A DNA stretch of 64,000 nt from positions 1 to 64,000 of the forward strand of contig JAJYZF010000009.1 of assembly GCA_021800165.1 (NCBI GenBank), given 5' to 3'. The notes beneath the pieces were generated by a model. It had not been told where the DNA came from. It made no database searches and saw nothing but the letters and a program-made list of their open reading frames with translations. Position numbers and translations under genes: made by a program. Origin of the DNA: Planctomycetota bacterium (GTDB lineage Bacteria > Planctomycetota > Phycisphaerae > WQYP01). Of this stretch, positions 21,597-30,183 are shown piece after piece (positions within the stretch are counted from its first letter, which is position 1; each line of letters starts with the position of its first letter).

Positions 21597-23200
21597 CAAA
21601 ACTGGTTGTACCGATTTTTGTTACCGCCGTAGCGCCGGCCGTCGCGGCCATGTCACACGCTCGGGCCGCCGGGGCGGAGATGGTGGAGCTGCGCTGCGAT
21701 CTGGCGAAGGCACCGGTCATTCGTGAGGTTCTGGCTGCCCGGCGCGGGATGCGGCTTGGTGATGGACATTTGGAAGTCATTTTGACAATTCGATCGGCCC
21801 GGGAGGGTGGTGGCTTTGTCGGCGACGATGACACGCTGGCCCAGTTGTATCATCAGGCTATGGTGGGGCCGGATGCGCCGGAGCTGGTGGACGTGGAACT
21901 GGAGGCATGGCAGCGTTCATCGGCGGTTCGCCAGGTGTTAACCAATGCGACTGGTCCGCAGAGCATTTCCGCAGCCCGCTTGATTGTTTCCAGCCATGAT
22001 TGGACCGGATGCCCCGCCGATTTAGATGCGCTGCTGGCGGCCATGCACGAGGTGGATGCGGCGGCGATATTCAAGGTGGTGTGGAAAGCGCAGAACATTG
22101 TCGATGGGGTGCGGGCGTTGGGGCTTTATGCACGCCATGTGGCTACCGACAAACGCCCCTTTCTATGTCTGGCGATGGGGGAATTTGGCGTTATAACACG
22201 TTTACTGGCCGCCAAGTTTGGAGCCCCTTTCAACTTTGCCACTACCGGGGTGGAAGGCGGTAGCGCTCCGGGTCAGCCATCGTTGGCACAACTTACAAAT
22301 CTGTACCGCTGGAACAGTCAACGCCCCAGCACGCGGGTGTTTGGCGTCATCGGTTGGCCGGTCGGACATTCCATCAGCCCGGCTATTCATAACGCTGGTT
22401 TTGCGGCCGTTGATTTTGACGGCGTCTATGTGCCGTTGGCTGTCGAACCGGAGTATGATAAATTTTGCAGCGCTCTGGATGCGATTCGGCGATGTCCCGG
22501 TCTGAATCCCGGTGGGGTAAGCGTGACTATTCCCCATAAACATCATGCCATGCGTTACGTGTTGGAGCACGGCGGCACGGTGGAAGATATAGCCAACCAT
22601 ATCCAGGCAGTCAATACAATTTTGTTGGCCCCGGATGGGACGATGACCGGTTTGAATACTGATTATGCCGGGGCACTCAATGCCCTTACCGGGGCCATGA
22701 GGGTGGATCGGCGGAGTCTCAACGGCAAACGAGCGGCGGTCCTTGGTGCCGGCGGGGCGGCACGAGCTATTGTGGCGGGACTGGCGGCATGGGGAGTCCA
22801 GGTCACAATTTTTAATCGTGGGCTGGAAAAGGCCTCCACGCTGGCGAGGGACTTTGCCGGCCGCACCGGCATGGTTGATGCCGCGCCGATGGAACGCCTC
22901 CGCGAGCGAGTCTATGATATTTATATCAATTGCACGCCGGTGGGAATGAGTCCCAACACGGAAGGCTGTCCGGTGCCCGAAGATATGCCTTGGAACAGCC
23001 GAACTGTTGTGTTTGACACCGTTTACAACCCGCATGAGACCAAAATGCTTCAACTCGCCCGGGCCAAAGGGGCTATGGTGGTGCATGGCGTGGAGATGTT
23101 GATTCAACAGGCCCTGCTGCAATTCACGGGTTTTACCAGCCAGCCCGCCCCGGAGGCGGTAATGAGGCAAGCGGCGCGGACAGCGTTGGGGCAGGGATAG
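21593..23200 (+). CDS. aroDE: Bifunctional 3-dehydroquinate dehydratase (type I)/shikimate 5-dehydrogenase
   Basis: 535 residues with two domains. Residues 1-235 are a type I dehydroquinase (AEMVELRCDL, VILTIRSAREGG, FKVVWKAQN with the Schiff-base Lys region, ATTGVEGGSAPGQPS). Residues 245-535 are shikimate dehydrogenase (GVIGWPVGHSISPAIHNAGF, NTDYAGALNAL, GAGGAARAIVAGL, INCTPVGMSPN). Together they turn 3-dehydroquinate into shikimate. The fusion is known from plants and from some planctomycetes and chlamydiae. Overlaps nfo by 4 bases, so translation is coupled. Confidence 0.95.
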   Translation: MTKLVVPIFVTAVAPAVAAMSHARAAGAEMVELRCDLAKAPVIREVLAARRGMRLGDGHLEVILTIRSAREGGGFVGDDDTLAQLYHQAMVGPDAPELVDVELEAWQRSSAVRQVLTNATGPQSISAARLIVSSHDWTGCPADLDALLAAMHEVDAAAIFKVVWKAQNIVDGVRALGLYARHVATDKRPFLCLAMGEFGVITRLLAAKFGAPFNFATTGVEGGSAPGQPSLAQLTNLYRWNSQRPSTRVFGVIGWPVGHSISPAIHNAGFAAVDFDGVYVPLAVEPEYDKFCSALDAIRRCPGLNPGGVSVTIPHKHHAMRYVLEHGGTVEDIANHIQAVNTILLAPDGTMTGLNTDYAGALNALTGAMRVDRRSLNGKRAAVLGAGGAARAIVAGLAAWGVQVTIFNRGLEKASTLARDFAGRTGMVDAAPMERLRERVYDIYINCTPVGMSPNTEGCPVPEDMPWNSRTVVFDTVYNPHETKMLQLARAKGAMVVHGVEMLIQQALLQFTGFTSQPAPEAVMRQAARTALGQG

Positions 23201-23327
23201 TGTCAGAGGGTTAAGAGGCACGAAGGAAGAGGCCGCAGGAAAAGATGGTCGCGGTGGTCGGCACGCCGTTGACGATTTTTAGCGCTGGTGGTAAAAGCTG
23301 CTGTTTAATGGATTATTGGAGAATTCA

Positions 23328-25235
23328 ATGCAGGCGGGTATTCAACAGCGTGAACATGTCCGAACCAGAGTTTTGTCTTCGGCTAAAGATGTCAGTTGCG
23401 CCGTAGCTTCGGAAATTGCGGATCTCATCCGTCAGCGAGCTAGAGAAAATCGTTCCTGCGTGCTCGGATTGGCTACGGGTTCCACCCCGGTTTCCGTTTA
23501 CGCGGAATTGGTTCGCATGCATCAACAAGAAGGTTTAAGCTTCAAAAATGTGACGACCTTCAATCTGGACGAATACTATCCTATGCAACCGACGGAATTG
23601 CAGAGTTACCGTCGCTTCATGCAGGAACACCTCTTCAATCATATCGACATCCCGAAATCACAAGTACATATTCCGGATGGCACCCTTTCGCTGGAAAAAG
23701 TGGCCGGCTATTGCGAAGCCTACGAAAAGGCGATTGTGGATGCCGGTGGCCTGGATATGCAATTGCTGGGTATCGGCCGCACCGGACATATTGGCTTCAA
23801 CGAGCCTGGTTCCGGCCGAGAGAGCCGCACCCGGTTAATCACCTTGGATCGTGTTACCCGCCAGGATGCGGCATCCGATTTTTTTGGAGAGGAGTACGTT
23901 CCTCGGCGGGCGATTACCATGGGGGTGGGTACTATTCTGGCCGCTCGACGCGTGGTTCTGGTGGCTTTTGGCGAGGGCAAAGCGCAAATTGTTGCCGAGG
24001 CAATCGAAGGACCGGTAACGGACACAGTGGCGGCCAGCTTTCTGCAAGAGCACCCGAATGCTGAAATTATGCTCGATGAGGCGGCTGCCAGTCGATTGAC
24101 GCGGCGCGTAGCTCCGTGGCTGGTCGGGCCTGTAAAGTGGGACAAGACGTTAATTCGCAAGGCCGTGATCTGGCTGGCGCAGCAATCTAAAAAAGCCATC
24201 TTGAAGCTGACCGATGAAGATTACAACATCGGAGGTCTGCAAGATTTGCTCGCGGAACATGGGCACGCCTATACCTTGAATATCGAGGTATTTCGCGGTC
24301 TCACCGAAACGATCACGGGGTGGCCCGGTGGCAAGCCGCATGATCGCAAGAGACCGGGCGATATTGACCGACCTACCGATGCTTTATTCCCGAAACGGGT
24401 GCTGATTTTTTCACCGCATCCGGATGATGATGTCATTTCCATGGGCGGTACGCTGATTCGCCTGGTGGATCAGGGGCATGATGTGCATGTGGCGTACCAA
24501 ACCTCCGGCAATATTGCCGTTTTTGACGCCGATGCTATTCGATTTACCGACTTTGCCGTGGATTTTATGCATTTGTTCAAGTTTTACGGTGCTGAAGCTA
24601 CAGAGGTGGAGCAACATATTCGGCGGAGTTTGGAATCCAAAAAGCCGGGGCATATTGATTCCGCGCAGGTGCAGCAGATCAAGGCCATGATTCGGCGTGG
24701 AGAAGCCCGGTCGGCGGGGCAGGTGTGCGGCGTTAAACGGGATAACCTTCACTTTCTGGACATGCCATTTTATGAAACCGGCACGATCCGCAAAAAAGGC
24801 TTAAGTGACGCCGATGTCAAAATTATTGTGGAGATTCTGGAGAGGCTCAAGCCGCACCAGATATATGCCGCGGGGGATCTTTCCGACCCGCACGGAACGC
24901 ATCGCGTATGTCTGGCTGCGATTATGCAGGCGCTGGAACACGTAAAATCGCAGAGCTGGTTCAAGCAGAGCGAGGTATGGCTGTACCGTGGAGCCTGGCA
25001 GGAATGGGAACCTGAACGTATTGACATGGCCGTGCCGCTTTCACCGCAAGAGTTGATGCGCAAACGTAACGCGATTTTCCGCCATCAGTCACAAAAAGAT
25101 AAGGCGATGTTTCCGGGAACAGACCAGCGTGAATTCTGGCAGCGCAGCGAATCACGTAATCGCGCCACGGCGGAAATCTACAATGCCCTGGGTCTGGCGG
25201 AATACGAGGCCATGGAAGGTTTTGTACGGGCGTAG
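23328..25235 (+). CDS. nagB: Glucosamine-6-phosphate deaminase fused to a PIG-L/LmbE deacetylase domain
   Basis: 635 residues. Residues 1-260 are NagB-like (LGLATGSTPVSVYAELV, FNLDEYYP, GIGRTGHIGFNEPGS), which converts glucosamine-6-phosphate to fructose-6-phosphate and ammonia. From about residue 345 there is a PIG-L/LmbE domain (VLIFSPHPDDDVISMGGTL, later DPHGTHR), a zinc N-deacetylase fold. The NagB part reads GRTGHIGFNEP, as in long planctomycete/Bacteroidetes homologues. The fusion suggests coupled deacetylation and deamination of an amino sugar. ATG 23328 has GGAG 6 bases upstream; a TTG at 23316 is less likely. Confidence 0.9.
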   Translation: MQAGIQQREHVRTRVLSSAKDVSCAVASEIADLIRQRARENRSCVLGLATGSTPVSVYAELVRMHQQEGLSFKNVTTFNLDEYYPMQPTELQSYRRFMQEHLFNHIDIPKSQVHIPDGTLSLEKVAGYCEAYEKAIVDAGGLDMQLLGIGRTGHIGFNEPGSGRESRTRLITLDRVTRQDAASDFFGEEYVPRRAITMGVGTILAARRVVLVAFGEGKAQIVAEAIEGPVTDTVAASFLQEHPNAEIMLDEAAASRLTRRVAPWLVGPVKWDKTLIRKAVIWLAQQSKKAILKLTDEDYNIGGLQDLLAEHGHAYTLNIEVFRGLTETITGWPGGKPHDRKRPGDIDRPTDALFPKRVLIFSPHPDDDVISMGGTLIRLVDQGHDVHVAYQTSGNIAVFDADAIRFTDFAVDFMHLFKFYGAEATEVEQHIRRSLESKKPGHIDSAQVQQIKAMIRRGEARSAGQVCGVKRDNLHFLDMPFYETGTIRKKGLSDADVKIIVEILERLKPHQIYAAGDLSDPHGTHRVCLAAIMQALEHVKSQSWFKQSEVWLYRGAWQEWEPERIDMAVPLSPQELMRKRNAIFRHQSQKDKAMFPGTDQREFWQRSESRNRATAEIYNALGLAEYEAMEGFVRA

Positions 25236-25308
25236 GCAATACGGTCATGGTGCCGGCGGGCCTAACCAAGTTGATCACGGGCGGCCATTTGCCGGTGGGG
25301 GGGCGAGG

Positions 25309-26049
25309 TTATACCGCTTGGAATTTTCTGGCCACCAACGGGTGTTTTTCCACACGAACGATGATCGGCGTGGTGTCGAGGGCGGCACAGAAGTCGATAT
25401 CGTCTTCAAAGCCATTTTCAATCAGGTTGATGCCACCCTGACCCAAGCGTAGAGCCGCCCCCAGCCGACCGCGCGTGGCCGAAAAGGCGTTGTAAGCCAG
25501 CCATGCCGTATCCGTAAAGGGCAGGTCCACGCGATAGCTGCCGGCGAAAAGGCTCCAGAGAATCGCCCCGGCTCCGATGATATCTTCATGGGCAATGCGG
25601 CCATTGGTGCCGGCGGGAACAAAAATGGTATGGAGGCTATCGAGGTCCGGCATCAGGGCTTGCGCGGTAGCTGAAGCATTCAGGAGGCAGGCTAAAAAAA
25701 GAGTGTGGGCCTCTTGTGCCGCAATGGCCGCACGAGTACCGTTGGTGGTGCTAAGCAGAACTGTGGCTCCGCCAATACGATCGGTTCGGAACTCGGTTGG
25801 CGAATTGCCCAAATCAAAACCCGGAACCTTCACACATCCACGTTCGCCGGCGGTGACGACCGGCGGTGGGGCGGTGGTAACGGCCGCAGCCACTTGTTCG
25901 ACCGTTGCAAGCAGCCGCACCTCTTTGGCACCATGAGCCAAGGCCGTGACCACGCTGGATGTGGCCCGCAACACATCGAGTACCACCACCTGTGATTGTG
26001 GCAAGAGCTTGGCCTCCAACATTTCCGGCAACATAACAACATCTATCAT
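25309..26049 (-). CDS. comB: ComB-like 2-phosphosulfolactate phosphatase
   Basis: 246 residues. The sequence VVVLDVLRATSSVVTAL, GERGCVKVPGFDLGNSPTEF, TTNGTRA and VPAGTNGRIAHEDIIGAGAI matches the ComB family, which hydrolyses 2-phosphosulfolactate in coenzyme M biosynthesis. In bacteria this gene often stands alone, as here (no comA or comC nearby), so its real substrate may be a different sulfonate phosphate. It is divergent from the M48 peptidase gene. Confidence 0.85.
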   Translation of the reverse strand: MIDVVMLPEMLEAKLLPQSQVVVLDVLRATSSVVTALAHGAKEVRLLATVEQVAAAVTTAPPPVVTAGERGCVKVPGFDLGNSPTEFRTDRIGGATVLLSTTNGTRAAIAAQEAHTLFLACLLNASATAQALMPDLDSLHTIFVPAGTNGRIAHEDIIGAGAILWSLFAGSYRVDLPFTDTAWLAYNAFSATRGRLGAALRLGQGGINLIENGFEDDIDFCAALDTTPIIVRVEKHPLVARKFQAV

Positions 26050-26251
26050 AAATTCTCCGAGGCTTTTTAGGTTTCCGCCGCCACCCGAATGGTGGATGAT
26101 AATCGCTCGAAGCGATTTTGTCGGCTGCCGGTGCTGTGGGAACCAAGCTCGGATGATCGGATGCGGTGAGAGGCCCCAACTGGCGGCTGGCCAGTGGAAC
26201 GCTTAAAATTGCCACCACTGCGAAACTGGCGTCGAATGAGGTTCTGGCCGC

Positions 26252-27697
26252 ATGTTTCTATGGCTTGAGCAATTTGCTTTGTTGCTGGTGGTTTGCGTGT
26301 TCCCTTGGACGCGATGGGCCGGCGGCCTGAACCTGTCGGCGGGTGAATGCACGGGTGCGATGATCCTGGGGTTTGTGTCGCTGGTATTCTGCGGTTGGAT
26401 GATTGGGCTAGGCATTTCGGCGAGGTTGTGCGTGGCCGAAGATCAAACCCGAATCTTAGCCCTGCGGGATCGGCTGCGCCGAGCTATGGCGATTTTACGG
26501 TGGGCGTCGATCGTTTGGCTGACGGTTGGCCTTTTTATTTTGGGATGGGGCAACCGGGTTGAGATCGGCTGGGGCCTTTGGGGAGCCGCATTGCCGGTCG
26601 CCCAGATCCTCTGGATGCTTGGGCCTGTGCTCACGTGGATTGGACTAGCGGCTACCACCTATTCGCTGGTGGTAAAATTCAGGCAAACCATCGGGGCGGG
26701 TGCCGGCCCCATTCAGGCGACGATCCATCCCATGCCGCCGCTGGGCCAATACCTATCGTGGTTTATACGTAACAGTCTTAACACCCTTGTGGTGGTCTTT
26801 TCCGTGATGACGGTGCAGTTGGAAACAATCCTCTGGGTGCAAAGGTCCGGGGGGTGGACCAAGGCCTGGCTTTTCCTGTACTTGCTACTGCCGGTGATCC
26901 TGTACGCTTTTTCCAGCTATCCAAGGATCTGGATTATGAATAGTGAAGCTATTGAGGAGAAAGGGCTCCGGCGCAGGCTCAATTTTCTGGCATTGGATGC
27001 AGGGGTGCATCTACGGCAGGTTCGGATATGGAAGACGCATTTCATGGTGGCTAACGCCTATCTGCTGGGACTGACTCGCTGGTCCCGTTTTATCTTAATT
27101 TCCGATGCGCTGCTGGAATCGCTTGACCGCGATGAGTTGCACGCCGTTTTTGCGCATGAATTGGGTCACGGTCGTCATCGCCACGCGACTTGGCTATTTG
27201 GCACTTTGTTTGCCGGTTCAATTCTTGGATCGGGGCTTGCCGCATGGTGGGTGCGGCATTTTGCCCTAAGCGTTCAATGGTTCGTTCCTGTGCAGGTGAT
27301 CTTTTTCGTGATATTTGTGGCGGCGGTTATGCCAGCGATGCGCCGTGTGTTTGAACATCAGGCGGATTGGTTTGCGGTGCTCGCCATGGCCCAGTGGCGC
27401 GGGACGCAGCGCTATACCGATGATGAATTTTCGCGGGAGGCCTTCGTCAGTCAAAGCGAGCTTTCAACCGGTCTGGCAGCGATCCGCAGCGCCTTATTGC
27501 GTATCGCGCAAATTTCCAACCACCCTACGGATAAACGATCTTGGACGCATCCGAGTACCAACGTCCGAATCACTGCATTGGAGCGCCTGATTCAGCACCG
27601 TCAAGCCGTAAAGTTGATGGATGATCACGCCAAACGCTTATGCCGAGTCGTGGTGGGGGCCTTTATCATCGGACTTTTGCTGATGGTCTTTCAGTAG
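26252..27697 (+). CDS. M48 family membrane metalloprotease
   Basis: 481 residues. The N-terminal 220 residues hold about six membrane helices, then a cytoplasmic-type gluzincin domain with HELGH (302-306), another His-rich stretch HGRHRHATW and a downstream Glu-containing EHQADWFAVLAM that fits the third zinc ligand. This arrangement resembles HtpX/Ste24 proteases. The C-terminus ends in a further hydrophobic stretch (VVVGAFIIGLLLMVFQ). Likely role: quality control of membrane proteins. The last 60 bases overlap the convergent BFD-like gene. Confidence 0.87.
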   Translation: MFLWLEQFALLLVVCVFPWTRWAGGLNLSAGECTGAMILGFVSLVFCGWMIGLGISARLCVAEDQTRILALRDRLRRAMAILRWASIVWLTVGLFILGWGNRVEIGWGLWGAALPVAQILWMLGPVLTWIGLAATTYSLVVKFRQTIGAGAGPIQATIHPMPPLGQYLSWFIRNSLNTLVVVFSVMTVQLETILWVQRSGGWTKAWLFLYLLLPVILYAFSSYPRIWIMNSEAIEEKGLRRRLNFLALDAGVHLRQVRIWKTHFMVANAYLLGLTRWSRFILISDALLESLDRDELHAVFAHELGHGRHRHATWLFGTLFAGSILGSGLAAWWVRHFALSVQWFVPVQVIFFVIFVAAVMPAMRRVFEHQADWFAVLAMAQWRGTQRYTDDEFSREAFVSQSELSTGLAAIRSALLRIAQISNHPTDKRSWTHPSTNVRITALERLIQHRQAVKLMDDHAKRLCRVVVGAFIIGLLLMVFQ

Positions 27698-28102
27698 GGG
27701 AGGCGTCAGGTCTTCAGGCTTGTCTTCCTGCTTGGTGGTGGACGCCGGCGGGCGGCCTTTGCCTTGGGCGATGTATTGCTTTCGCCCGGCGGCATAAGCG
27801 TTTGCGTCTATGTCCGACAAAATGTCCCTTTTTATTTCTTTAAATTTAGGGCCATTCTGGAAGTCTGTTTGGGTTTGCCCAGCCCCATCGACATTTTGTC
27901 TCCACCAAGGATCTGGCGTTTGGCAAAGGCGGCCATGGATTTGTTTGAGCATAGGCACGCACCATCCACACCCGGTGCCGGCCGAAAGGCAATCGGAAAT
28001 CTGTGAAGGCGTACGCGGTCGTTCCACGCGGCAGAACGTTTCAATTTTCCGTAACGAAACGTGGAAACAAAAGCAAACTGTATCGTCCAATTTTAGAGCC
28101 AT
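27638..28102 (-). CDS. BFD-like [2Fe-2S] binding protein
   Basis: 154 residues. The N-terminal third has C10-x-C12 (VCFCFHV) and C45-x2-C48 (GTGCGWCVPML), the four-cysteine spacing of bacterioferritin-associated-ferredoxin-type [2Fe-2S] domains. The rest is charged and low-complexity. ATG 28102 puts the domain at the N-terminus as in the family; the frame is open to 28324 but the added text looks unlike protein. It may pass electrons or report iron status. No bacterioferritin gene is visible nearby. Overlaps the convergent M48 gene by 60 bases. Confidence 0.7.
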   Translation of the reverse strand: MALKLDDTVCFCFHVSLRKIETFCRVERPRTPSQISDCLSAGTGCGWCVPMLKQIHGRLCQTPDPWWRQNVDGAGQTQTDFQNGPKFKEIKRDILSDIDANAYAAGRKQYIAQGKGRPPASTTKQEDKPEDLTPPLLKDHQQKSDDKGPHHDSA

Positions 28103-28393
28103 AAAGCCATTATAGCCGTTGTTGCCTGGCCCCCAAACAACCTGATCATCCTGATCGTTGCAGCTTTGCACAGCGTATAAGGCCCGATTGACCGCCTCTT
28201 GCTGGAGTGCTCGGTTTGGTCTTCTCAAATTGTGCAACAAACCCGGCGAAAACGGCCTGCGGGATGATGGACCGAATACCAGCCAAAAGCGCTTGGCGTT
28301 TTCCTTGGGGCTTCCAGACGGCAAACCAGGGGGACCTCGCCGAGCCCTGGCAAGATGTTGAGCAACGCCAATGTTTAGAAGGGAAAAACGAAC

Positions 28394-28467
28394 TGCGCCC
28401 GATAGGACTCGAACCTACGACCTGCGGTTTAGGAAACCGCCGCTCTATCCAACTGAGCTACGAGCGC
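28394..28467 (-). tRNA. tRNA-Arg (CCT anticodon)
   Basis: Folds as a complete cloverleaf on the minus strand: acceptor GCGCTCG with CGGGCGC (one T-G pair), D arm, anticodon loop TTCCTAA flanked by GCGGT/ACCGC, and a T arm with GGTTCGAGTCC-type loop, discriminator A. The CCA is not encoded. Reads AGG. It lies 136 bases from the dif-like left end of the phage element, but the repeat there is not tRNA sequence, so the tRNA is probably not the integration target. Confidence 0.95.
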
Positions 28468-28602
28468 TTGCGGGATTTTAAGCATAGCAGAATCCGCGGA
28501 GGCCGTCACTTGAAAAGAAGGTGAGACACCCGTGTGTATCTTCCAATAGACTAAAAATAAACATGCGGAGACTGTCGGGCTGCGAAAAGTCACATATTAA
28601 TA

Positions 28603-28630
28603 ACGTCCTATAATATACGTTATGTATAAT
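28603..28630 (+). other. Left dif-like attachment site (attL)
   Basis: Reads ACGTCCTATAA, then TATACG, then TTATGTATAAT. This fits the 11-6-11 layout of dif: a variable XerC arm ending in ATAA, a 6-base centre and an XerD arm that matches the E. coli arm (TTATGTTAAAT) at 9 of 11 positions. The stretch 28612-28637 recurs at 40222-40247 with two mismatches. Confidence 0.75.
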
Positions 28631-28716
28631 TGCGCCCCGCACCGTTAACCAGAAACCAGCCGATTACCGGACCAGCCTAACAAAGTGCGAATCAAAACCT
28701 AACAGGAAGGAAACGC

Positions 28717-28929
28717 GTGAAAGCGACAATCGAAGAAGTCTTACCCGGCACCACGAAGACGGAAATACACATCCAAACAAAAACCAAACCACCACAGCAT
28801 ATCTTTTGGGAGATGCATACCTGGCAAGCGCGTGGGCTTCGGCCAGGGCAAGAAATCCACTACCGAACCCATCCGAATGGAACAACACAAATTTGGGTCG
28901 TAAAAGAAAGGAAACCCAATGGATCCTAA
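28717..28929 (+). CDS. Hypothetical phage protein, 70 aa
   Basis: First gene inside the element. GTG start with AGGAAGG 8 bases upstream. 70 residues with alternating hydrophobic/charged strands (ATIEEVLPG, TEIHIQTKTK, GLRPGQEIHYR, TQIWVVKE), which looks like a small beta-barrel, perhaps OB-like. I do not recognise a family. Its end overlaps the next gene by 11 bases, so both probably belong to the replication module. Confidence 0.6.
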   Translation: MKATIEEVLPGTTKTEIHIQTKTKPPQHIFWEMHTWQARGLRPGQEIHYRTHPNGTTQIWVVKERKPNGS

Positions 28930-29191
28930 ATTTCATCCGGTCGACGAGATCCGCGGGCACGCGCTCGCGATCACCGAATCAAACCAATGGCAATCTGCCC
29001 CAGTGGGCACAAGCTCCGTGCGCGGCCGAATCATCGCGCTCGCCGGCGATCCGGAAGTGCCGACTGTCTTCCTGTACGACTGCCTACGCAACCACCTCCA
29101 GAAAATCAAGGTACCGCAGCAGCTACTCCCGCGCGACGCCAGCCCGCTCCGGGACTTCAGCATCTGGTACATGCCAGCCCAAGCCGGTTAA
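28919..29191 (+). CDS. Hypothetical phage protein, 90 aa
   Basis: 90 residues, no membrane segment, not recognised. AAAGGAAA lies 4 bases before the ATG, and the start overlaps the previous gene. The text (VRGRIIALAGDPEVPTVFLYD, then LRDFSIWYMP) again suggests a small beta-rich fold. It is followed by about 120 non-coding bases that contain two strong hairpins. Confidence 0.55.
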   Translation: MDPKFHPVDEIRGHALAITESNQWQSAPVGTSSVRGRIIALAGDPEVPTVFLYDCLRNHLQKIKVPQQLLPRDASPLRDFSIWYMPAQAG

Positions 29192-29218
29192 ACAAGCCAT
29201 ACCTTCCCCACGCCGAGA

Positions 29219-29278
29219 GCGATGGGACGCCAACCTCCTGACCCATCGCACCCCTGCCGTTACACCAAAACGGCAGGG
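29219..29278 (+). repeat. Two adjacent perfect hairpins upstream of the RHH gene
   Basis: GCGATGGG (29219-29226) pairs with CCCATCGC (29242-29249), an 8-bp stem. CCCTGCCGTT (29252-29261) pairs with AACGGCAGGG (29269-29278), a perfect 10-bp stem with a 7-base loop. There is no T tract, so a simple intrinsic terminator is unlikely. In a ssDNA phage these could be an origin, a packaging signal or an mRNA processing/attenuation structure. Confidence 0.6.
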
Positions 29279-29309
29279 CTCGATCGGCCAGCCAAACGAA
29301 AGGAACACC

Positions 29310-29852
29310 GTGTACTACGAACTCCCCCACGGCCTACCAGAGGCCCTCGAACACAACCACCCAACCCACATCAAAATCACCGGCGAAACACTCCACCTCT
29401 TAAACGCCTACGCCCACGACATGCAACCACAACGCTACGAACGACACAAGGAAGAAGCTATCGGCCACGCCATTACACACCTGATCGAACAAATGATCGC
29501 CTACCGAACACGCGGAAACAAGGCCAACCAAGCAGCCAGACGCTTCCCAATCCTGCTCGACACACACGACTTCCACATCCTCCAAACCACCGCCAGAAAA
29601 TACAAACGCACCCCAATCGGACTACTCGACGAAATCTGCCAGGAGGCCCTAACAACTTGGCTCGAAAAACACGCCAGCAACAACCCAGCACCCCCACCCC
29701 AATTCCGACCGAAACGAGGCCGCAACACCAAACGACTCATCGACACCGTGCGCGAATTCTGGGCACAAGCCAAACCCCAAAAACCACAGAAAGGAGGCAC
29801 ACCAACACAACCGAAACCCGAAGAACAACAAAACCTATTAACTAACCTCTAA
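29310..29852 (+). CDS. Phage protein with two ribbon-helix-helix-like segments
   Basis: 180 residues from GTG 29310, with AAAGGAA 6-7 bases upstream; the open frame runs much further left but without sensible protein text. Two segments each show a short beta-strand followed by two helices: HIKITGETLHLLNAYAHDM with a helix around EEAIGHAITHLIEQMI, and FPILLDTHDFHILQTTARKY with a helix around GLLDEICQEALTTWLEK. That is the pattern of ribbon-helix-helix DNA-binding proteins in tandem. The C-terminal 60 residues are Pro/Gln/Lys-rich. Possible role: repressor or replication accessory protein. Confidence 0.55.
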   Translation: MYYELPHGLPEALEHNHPTHIKITGETLHLLNAYAHDMQPQRYERHKEEAIGHAITHLIEQMIAYRTRGNKANQAARRFPILLDTHDFHILQTTARKYKRTPIGLLDEICQEALTTWLEKHASNNPAPPPQFRPKRGRNTKRLIDTVREFWAQAKPQKPQKGGTPTQPKPEEQQNLLTNL

Positions 29853-29872
29853 CTACAACCGAAAGGAAACCC

Positions 29873-30163
29873 ATGGCTTTAGGAAAAGCAGTATACGTAA
29901 TCGAAGGCACCCTAACGGGCATCAGCATGGCCACGGACCGATTCAGCGGACAGGTCAAAAACGGCGTACTCAAACTCCAAATATCGGTACCAGGCCAAGT
30001 ACTCGAACGAGACGCCACCACCGAACTGGCCAGCAAATACAAAACCGGCGACCTGATCCGAATCACAGGCCCTATCATCACCCGCACCAGCAAGGGCCGA
30101 ACATTTGAAACCCAAGGCGAAGCCGCGGCAATCGAACCCGTAAGCCCCGGCAACGTCAAATAA
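29873..30163 (+). CDS. Candidate phage single-stranded DNA-binding protein (gpV analogue)
   Basis: 96 residues, no membrane segment, alternating strands (AVYVIEGTLTGIS, GVLKLQISVPGQV, GDLIRITGPIITRTSKGR), consistent with an OB-fold. Size and position just before Rep match gpV-type ssDNA-binding proteins of filamentous phages, which coat the plus strand before assembly. I cannot show homology by eye. GAAAGGAAA lies just before the ATG. It is 20 bases from the rep gene. Confidence 0.5.
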   Translation: MALGKAVYVIEGTLTGISMATDRFSGQVKNGVLKLQISVPGQVLERDATTELASKYKTGDLIRITGPIITRTSKGRTFETQGEAAAIEPVSPGNVK

Positions 30164-30183
30164 ACCCAAACACAGGATCACGC

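Noticed and set aside
27638-28324. 228-aa version of the BFD-like protein
   Set aside because: The extra N-terminal 74 residues look non-coding; the iron-sulfur domain begins right after ATG 28102.
28394-28467. tRNA-Arg as the integration site of the element
   Set aside because: The repeated end sequence is not part of the tRNA, and the match to dif at both ends explains the boundaries better.
28806-29309. Upstream part of the long open frame ending at 29852
   Set aside because: It overlaps two better-supported small genes, has no ribosome binding site and its text is low-complexity; A/C-rich DNA makes long open frames by chance. The real start is taken as 29310.
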